A stretch of DNA of 39,219 nucleotides from Sphingobacterium thalpophilum (GTDB taxonomy: Bacteria; Bacteroidota; Bacteroidia; Chitinophagales; Chitinophagaceae): positions 1-39,219 of the forward strand of contig CAMBYC010000010.1 in assembly GCA_945871875.1 (NCBI GenBank), in the 5' to 3' direction. Both the position numbers and the translations under genes were made by a program. This document shows, piece by piece, positions 34,116 to 39,219 of this stretch; within the stretch, counting starts at the first letter, position 1; every line of letters begins with the position of its first letter. The notes under the pieces are model-generated. The model was not told the origin of the DNA, made no database searches, and was given only the letters and a program-made list of their open reading frames with translations.

Positions 34116-36812
34116 CTATGGTTTATTAACTTGATAAACTGAATGGTTTTTATTGCCACCTGATTTTAGATACGCCATTAAATCTTTAAGTTCTTCTCTA
34201 TTTAATCCGTTGATCATTCCAGGTAACATTGGAGAAATTTCAGAAACCCTAGTTTTAACTACATTCCTTTTTAAAACTTCTCTGGTCATTTCTGGAGCAA
34301 AAGGATTTTGAGAAATGTAATATTTTGTTTTGTCCTCGCGAATTAATCTTCCTAATACAGAACCACCTTCTTTTAAATAAAAAACTGTAGATCCAAATTG
34401 ATCAGATATGGTTTTACTTGGATTTATTATGGCTTCGAGCATATCAGAATAAGAAAATCTATTGCCCAATTGTGTAAGGTCTGGACCAGAAACTCCGCCT
34501 TCTCCTTGGATTTGATGACAGGTTCTGCACATAGAAGCTGCAAACATTGCTTTTCCTTGTTCATAATTTCTTTTTACCAATCCACTGTCTATCATAGTAA
34601 CAGCATCTTTTAGCTTCCAATTTCTGCCTGGTCCTTTAGGTCTTACTTCCCCAACATTAAGCCATCTCCCAGAATATTTCACAATAGAATCCCCTGAAAT
34701 AGTATTATAATATTCAAATTTATCTTTTGAAACATTTGCTAATGCATTTTTGCGAGAATTGTTGATGAAGCCTACAAAGCTAACACCGCCTTTATAACCA
34801 AATGCTTTATAGTACCACTCAAAATATCTTTTTTGCAATTGTGGAGTCCAACCTTTTTTAGCCTGACTTAATACATTTGCATACCAAGTTTGTTGTTGAG
34901 GTGGGATTTTAGCAAGCATTCCTGCAATATCTATTCCATATTGAGGGTTTCTCAATATCAAATCAGAAGATTCAGAGATGCTTTTTTGATTAGATGTAAC
35001 ATTATCTTTAGCTGTTTCCATTAATGCAATTGTTCTGTCAATAGACAATGGTGCATCAACATAAACCAATAATTTACTTAGTTCTTTATTTAAATCGTTG
35101 GTTTTAGCAGGGAAATAAGGGTTTAAGAAATCTGTAATGACCTTTTTTTCATCATCATCAGGTGTGCCTAAACGTATAAAGGTCAATTCAATAGCACGAA
35201 GTAAATCCAATTGTTGAGGTTCTGAAAGTTTAATGAAATTGATTTTCGACAAAGTTTGTAAAAGTTGTTTTTTAATACTTGTATTTCCTTTGTGTGCCAA
35301 TGCTATAGCAGCTTGTGTAAGTATAATCGGATCTTTTTCGATTAGTACTTTATTTTGCCACTCTGAAACGGGTTGATTTTCAACGGCAATTCTAGCAGCA
35401 TATCTAATAAAACGATCATTATCTTTTAAATATGGCCAAGCAAAGTCAGTTGCACCTTGTTGTATAGAACCATGAAAAGATTCAAGTTTTCTTCGTAGTT
35501 TTTGTGCATCTGTTAAAACTGGTGAGATAATTTTTTCATTAAGTGGTTTATTGTTGCCATAATAAACACGATAGAGATCAGATTCTAGGTTTCTGCCTCC
35601 AGTTAAGAAATACAATGCACCATCAGGACCAACTACACCATCTGTAAGTGGGAGAGGGGATCCTGAAATAAATTCCTCTCCTTTGGTTTTGTAAGATGCA
35701 CCATCGGCTTCAACATGGATTGAATATATTATTCCAAAACTCCAGTCAAATGCTAAAAAAGAGTTTTTATATTTCGATGGAAAGTTAGCATTGCCAGCAT
35801 AAACGAAATTTGTAGGGGAACCTTGACCTACATTAATTGCTGCTGGTAAATTATCGGGGTAGTTTGGCGACCATTTAGCTGTGCCTGGGCGCCAGCCGAA
35901 TTCTGCACCACTAGTAACATGGCAAATACGGGTTGGTCTGTACCATGGGGTTCCAAAATCCCACTCCATATCAGAATCATACGAAAACATTTCTCCAACA
36001 TCATTAAAAGCCAAATCAAACGGATTTCTAAAACCGGAGGCAATCAATTCCCAATCAGTTCCTGTTGAATCCACTTGTGCAATCCAACCACCTTCTGCAT
36101 TTACAGTGTTGTCGTGACCGTTGGGGTCTTTTATCAATGGAAACAAGTTGTCAAAATTTCCTGTGGGAAAGTTTCGATAACGATTCATTTTCGGAATTTT
36201 AGTAAAGTTTCCTGCAATAACAAACAATGATTTTTTATCTGGCGATAAAACAATACTGTGCGGACCATGCTCACCTTCACCATCCAATGTTTTTAGCAGG
36301 GTTGTTTTTTCAAATTTACCATCACCATCAAAATCCTGCAATCTATATAAACCACTTCCTTTTTTTAATGTGGAATCTGAGTTATGGTTAATCATAACGT
36401 ATAGACTGTTGAAAGCCCAAAGCAATCCATGGGCATATCCCATAGAAAGTTTCTTTGAAGTAGTGTCTTTATTTGAAGCCGTGTCATTCAATACATCTAG
36501 TTTTTCAATGGTTGTTTTAGTAATAGTATCTCCGATTGGTGGAATAGTCAATCGATACAATCCGCCGTATTGGTCTGAAGCAATAATGCGACCGTTGTTG
36601 TCAAAGGTCATAGAAACCCAAGAACCTTCTTTGTTTTCAGAAGGGCCGTAGAGCCGTTCAGCTTTAAATCCCTGTGGTAACTTAAGATTGGCAATTTTTG
36701 GATCTGATGAGTTGAAGAATAAGTTTTCATTGATCAATGTAAATGAAATGCCGGTTCCAAGAATAATGATTAATGCAACAATTAGTCTAGTTGAGTTGAA
36801 TAAGTGTTTCAT
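34116..36812 (-). CDS. Large secreted beta-propeller protein with C-terminal cytochrome c domain
   Basis: An 898-residue protein with an N-terminal membrane anchor or signal (about 9-26), a PQQ-dehydrogenase-like beta-propeller (about 40-430: 'GHDNTVNAEGGWIAQVDSTG', 'ASGFRNPFDLAFND', 'GPDGALYFLTGG'), a helical repeat part (about 440-640) and a C-terminal cytochrome c. The haem motif is CRTCH (762-766), and Met862 or Met866 in 'SPMLPGM' is the likely axial ligand. Such proteins are often labelled membrane-bound dehydrogenase or PVC-type haem-binding protein. It probably oxidises a sugar or alcohol in the periplasm and passes electrons to the respiratory chain; substrate unknown. The DUF1080 gene follows. 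Confidence 0.88.
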   Translation of the reverse strand: MKHLFNSTRLIVALIIILGTGISFTLINENLFFNSSDPKIANLKLPQGFKAERLYGPSENKEGSWVSMTFDNNGRIIASDQYGGLYRLTIPPIGDTITKTTIEKLDVLNDTASNKDTTSKKLSMGYAHGLLWAFNSLYVMINHNSDSTLKKGSGLYRLQDFDGDGKFEKTTLLKTLDGEGEHGPHSIVLSPDKKSLFVIAGNFTKIPKMNRYRNFPTGNFDNLFPLIKDPNGHDNTVNAEGGWIAQVDSTGTDWELIASGFRNPFDLAFNDVGEMFSYDSDMEWDFGTPWYRPTRICHVTSGAEFGWRPGTAKWSPNYPDNLPAAINVGQGSPTNFVYAGNANFPSKYKNSFLAFDWSFGIIYSIHVEADGASYKTKGEEFISGSPLPLTDGVVGPDGALYFLTGGRNLESDLYRVYYGNNKPLNEKIISPVLTDAQKLRRKLESFHGSIQQGATDFAWPYLKDNDRFIRYAARIAVENQPVSEWQNKVLIEKDPIILTQAAIALAHKGNTSIKKQLLQTLSKINFIKLSEPQQLDLLRAIELTFIRLGTPDDDEKKVITDFLNPYFPAKTNDLNKELSKLLVYVDAPLSIDRTIALMETAKDNVTSNQKSISESSDLILRNPQYGIDIAGMLAKIPPQQQTWYANVLSQAKKGWTPQLQKRYFEWYYKAFGYKGGVSFVGFINNSRKNALANVSKDKFEYYNTISGDSIVKYSGRWLNVGEVRPKGPGRNWKLKDAVTMIDSGLVKRNYEQGKAMFAASMCRTCHQIQGEGGVSGPDLTQLGNRFSYSDMLEAIINPSKTISDQFGSTVFYLKEGGSVLGRLIREDKTKYYISQNPFAPEMTREVLKRNVVKTRVSEISPMLPGMINGLNREELKDLMAYLKSGGNKNHSVYQVNKP

Positions 36813-36920
36813 GATGACTTAGAATAAATGAAATAAAACGATTTAGATAAACAACAATTACAAACAATTTAATAGTTTTTTGTGATTGTGACAAATTCAA
36901 ATGATTAAAATGATAATAAA

Positions 36921-36952
36921 AAAAGAGGTGTAAAATATTTTACACCTCTTTT
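36921..36952 (-). terminator. Strong palindromic terminator after the IPT/T9SS gene
   Basis: A 32-base perfect palindrome with arms starting AAAAGAGGTGTA and ending TACACCTCTTTT. It lies 57 bases past the stop at 37009 on the minus strand and ends in a T-run in that direction. Being symmetric, it would also act on the other strand. Confidence 0.85.
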
Positions 36953-37008
36953 CTATGAAATCAAGTCATTCATCTTAATTTATATAGATGGATGACTTAT
37001 ATAAATTT

Positions 37009-38328
37009 TTATTTTACCATTAATACTTGGGTTTTAAATCTACCGTTCACTTCAACAATAACATTGTAGAAGCCTTTTTTCATTAATTCTAATGGAATAT
37101 TTATTTCTCTTCCTGTTAATGAAAAAGCTGGAGAGCGATACACTATACTACCAGAAGCATCTGTAATGGTAACTTGGATTTTTGCCAATTGTTCTTTTGG
37201 AAGAACTACGGTCACATTAAATTGACCGGTTGTAGGGTTGGGATAAACTTTCACGCCAAGAGAATCTGCAGTTGGCATTAAACTTCCGATAGATAGTTTG
37301 AATTCTTTAGAGTTTGTCCAACAAGTTTTATCTGTACTTGTTGAAACCCAGTAGATTCCAATTTTTGTTGCCTTGATTTTGGAAACATTATCTTGAACCA
37401 AACTATTGTTGAAATACCATCTGTAATAAGGAGCTGTTGAGCTGAGTAGAATGGAATCTTTGTAAGTTAATGTAGGTTGAGTCAATTGGTTTTTAACATA
37501 TTTTGTAGCCAACGAAGGTTTTGAAAAGCATCCAGTAGCAGAATTTCCTAATGCAGAATTTCCCACAGAAACATATACTAATGTTGATTTAGAAACATAG
37601 ATTACTGGGGTTGTATCTCCAGTACTCCAACGGTAAGATTTAAATGATCCATTGGAAACATATAGTTTTATCAAGCTATCGCGGAAACAAATCAAACTGT
37701 CTTTGCTGTTGCCGTTAATAATTGGAATAAAATTTCTAACAGAATCACAATTGTATGGAATTGTTGTTGGTTGTAAGTAAGTAAAACTTCCTAAAACGGA
37801 ATAGCCTTGTGTGTTTTTTACAATTACATCACCTGAAGCTCCATCACCTACAATAGCAGTTATACAAGTATCGTTTACAATTGTAAATGAACTTGCATAC
37901 ATATTGCCAAAAGCCACAACCAATGTTGATTTCAGATTTTTACCAAAAATATAAACTTTAGTGCCTTTTGTACCACTGCGAGGTTCGAATCTAGAAATAA
38001 CAGGTGTTAAAACAACCGGTACGGTATCTTTGGGTTTAAAGGTGAAATAGCTAATAGTATCCTCACCACTTAGATTATTTACTTGAATCAATCCAGATGC
38101 GCCACTACCAACTACAGCAGTTAGAGAAGTATCAGTTTTTACGGTAAATGAGCTAGCTTGCACACCACCAAATCGTACAATCTTTGTTGATCCAATATAT
38201 TTCCCATATATAGTTATCACAGATCCAGTTGTACCAGTTTTAGGTTCAAATCTTGTAATGTCTGGTTTCTGGGCAAATGTTTGAACCGAAAAAAGTAGAA
38301 CAAATGAAAGTAAATTTCTAATTTTCAT
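37009..38328 (-). CDS. Secreted IPT/TIG-domain protein with T9SS sorting domain
   Basis: A 439-residue surface or secreted protein. Signal peptide to about residue 19 (QTFAQ). Two adjacent IPT/TIG Ig-like repeats follow (about 22-98 and 110-188), each starting 'ITRFEPKTGTTGS' or 'ISRFEPRSGTKGT' and containing 'ASSFT' and 'GASG'. A Ser/Thr-rich middle (about 195-345) has Ig-like segments, and a C-terminal type A T9SS sorting domain (about 357-439, 'VKVYPNPTTGQFNVTVVLP', 'KGFYNVIVEVNG') directs it through the type IX secretion system to the cell surface or medium. No enzyme domain is seen; adhesion or binding is likely. Confidence 0.88.
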   Translation of the reverse strand: MKIRNLLSFVLLFSVQTFAQKPDITRFEPKTGTTGSVITIYGKYIGSTKIVRFGGVQASSFTVKTDTSLTAVVGSGASGLIQVNNLSGEDTISYFTFKPKDTVPVVLTPVISRFEPRSGTKGTKVYIFGKNLKSTLVVAFGNMYASSFTIVNDTCITAIVGDGASGDVIVKNTQGYSVLGSFTYLQPTTIPYNCDSVRNFIPIINGNSKDSLICFRDSLIKLYVSNGSFKSYRWSTGDTTPVIYVSKSTLVYVSVGNSALGNSATGCFSKPSLATKYVKNQLTQPTLTYKDSILLSSTAPYYRWYFNNSLVQDNVSKIKATKIGIYWVSTSTDKTCWTNSKEFKLSIGSLMPTADSLGVKVYPNPTTGQFNVTVVLPKEQLAKIQVTITDASGSIVYRSPAFSLTGREINIPLELMKKGFYNVIVEVNGRFKTQVLMVK

Positions 38329-38385
38329 ATTTAAAAAAATAAAAATTGAAGCAATTAATTGCTCAAATTGTGTTAAAATATTTGG

Positions 38386-38417
38386 CTAATTTATGCAATT
38401 TGTAGAAATTTTCAAAA
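38386..38417 (-). promoter_or_regulatory. Promoter of the IPT/T9SS gene
   Basis: On the minus strand: TTTTG (38413-38417), 19 bases, then TAAATTAG (38386-38393), which differs by one base from TAnnTTTG. Spacing fits the Bacteroidota sigma factor consensus. The predicted leader is about 50 bases. This is the best-matching promoter in the window. Confidence 0.6.
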
Positions 38418-38472
38418 CATTAAGAAATACAAGATTAATCATATTTTTGAAAAAATAATTAAACAAAAATAG

Positions 38473-39219
38473 TTACGCAAAATATTTTTTAAATTTCAAT
38501 ATCGGTTTTTCTATTAAATTGAATGAAGCGTAAGTAATTATCAACAATACAATGGTACAAATCAATAAAAATGCACCTTGATTGTTGGTTATTTGAGTAA
38601 GCTCGTTAGAAAATGGAATCTTATTTGGATATTTTTTAAGTAGTTCAATTAGTCTTTCGATGTTTATTGGTACAAAATTGTGAAATAAATATAATCCATA
38701 ACTTACTTTTCCAAGTGACATGACTAATTTATTGGTCATGATTGAATTAAAATATCCATTTTTATTTGTTAAAATTTTAGCAATTAACCAAACTGAAATT
38801 AATGATACTAAGGTCCTCTGTGGAATTAGCGTATTTATTTTAAGCACATTGCCAATTATAAATATTATCAATCCAATAATGCCTATAATTTTTATGTAAT
38901 TATAATATTTATCCAATGCATTTTGATACACTACTATGTATGCTAAAATTCCACCAATGCAGAAAGTATCTATGCAAGAAGGAGTTAATAGGTAAGCAAA
39001 TATATTGTTTCCCATGAAAAAATATATATACAATTGGGTGAAAACACCAATTATTACCCCCACAGATAAAAGATGAATTAGGTATTTCTTAGGAGAAAAA
39101 ATTATAATCCAAGGCCAAAATAAATAAAATTGCTCTTCAACTGCTAAGGTATATAAAGGTGAAAGTTTTGATGATGACCATTCTTGATTAAAATACAATA
39201 AAAAATTTTGTGTGTATGA
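38473..39219 (-). CDS. Acyltransferase-3 family membrane protein, C-terminal part (cut by window edge)
   Basis: O-acyltransferase of the OafA/YrhL type, which modifies surface polysaccharides or lipids. The frame stays open to base 39219, so the TTG at 39198 is not the start and the N-terminal catalytic region lies outside. The visible 249 residues contain the family motif 'YTLAVEEQFYLFWPW', then about seven membrane helices and a Lys-rich cytoplasmic end ('EKPILKFKKYF'). The target molecule is unknown. In its surroundings (surface protein, LPS genes) a role in surface glycan modification is plausible. Confidence 0.85.
   Translation of the reverse strand, partial: SYTQNFLLYFNQEWSSSKLSPLYTLAVEEQFYLFWPWIIIFSPKKYLIHLLSVGVIIGVFTQLYIYFFMGNNIFAYLLTPSCIDTFCIGGILAYIVVYQNALDKYYNYIKIIGIIGLIIFIIGNVLKINTLIPQRTLVSLISVWLIAKILTNKNGYFNSIMTNKLVMSLGKVSYGLYLFHNFVPINIERLIELLKKYPNKIPFSNELTQITNNQGAFLLICTIVLLIITYASFNLIEKPILKFKKYFA

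Noticed and set aside
37980-38000. tRNA-like T-loop sequence (GGTTCGAATC)
   Set aside because: It lies in a coding IPT repeat and no cloverleaf forms around it.
39196-39198. TTG at 39198 as the start of the acyltransferase
   Set aside because: The frame continues to the window edge, and the family's N-terminal helices and catalytic His region are missing.

Overview
The window is AT-rich and comes from a member of the Bacteroidota, most likely the Chitinophagaceae or a close relative. The evidence is a SusC/SusD pair, a type IX secretion sorting domain, lipoproteins with the S-S-C lipobox, an OstA-like/MCE/LptD envelope cluster, a DUF3822-rsmD pair, a DUF2027-Smr protein, and several TAnnTTTG-type -7 promoter elements. 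There are no tRNA or rRNA genes, no insertion sequences, no phage genes and no CRISPR array. Almost everything reads as ordinary chromosomal backbone.

Layout, left to right. 1-2.1 kb (+): the C-terminal part of an ABC-2 permease cut by the window edge, an SRPBCC-like membrane-anchored protein, and a small membrane protein of unknown function. 2.1-7.7 kb (-): a compact susC-susD-DUF4397 operon for nutrient uptake at the outer membrane, without a nearby enzyme or regulator. 8.1-16.2 kb: nhaA, then an envelope block of OstA-like, MCE/MlaD-like and amidase genes (-), with lptD divergent from them (+). 16.3-18.4 kb (+): an SPFH/stomatin-like gene, a terminator, then an exbB-exbD pair. 18.5-19.7 kb (-): a secreted protein with a Pro/Lys-rich linker. 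Its C-terminal domain is also the C-terminal domain of the amidase 5 kb away.

19.8-22.4 kb (+): thrS and infC, which end at a terminator without the usual rpmI-rplT. 22.4-23.8 kb (-): a MATE exporter. 23.9-32.7 kb (+): a dense run of housekeeping genes, namely DUF3822, rsmD, 5-formyltetrahydrofolate cyclo-ligase, lpxK, rnr, polyprenyl synthetase, an APC amino-acid permease and DUF2027-Smr. 32.8-33.2 kb (-): RNase P RNA (rnpB), recognised from its conserved core sequences. 33.26-33.38 kb: a striking 16-unit heptanucleotide tandem array. 33.4-36.8 kb (-): a DUF1080 protein and a large secreted protein with a C-terminal cytochrome c domain, probably one operon. 37.0-38.3 kb (-): an IPT/TIG-domain T9SS cargo protein with a good promoter. 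38.5 kb to the end (-): an acyltransferase-3 gene cut by the right edge.

The strongest functional theme is envelope biogenesis: LPS transport (OstA-like, LptD), lipid transport (MCE), lipid A synthesis (LpxK), the polyprenyl carrier, peptidoglycan hydrolysis and ExbB/ExbD energisation of TonB-dependent uptake. I found no clear new defence or mobile system. The items most worth a second look are the duplicated C-terminal domain, the heptanucleotide array next to rnpB, the hairpin in front of infC together with the missing rpmI-rplT, and the GPPY variant of the RsmD catalytic motif. All calls were made by eye from sequence, without database searches.
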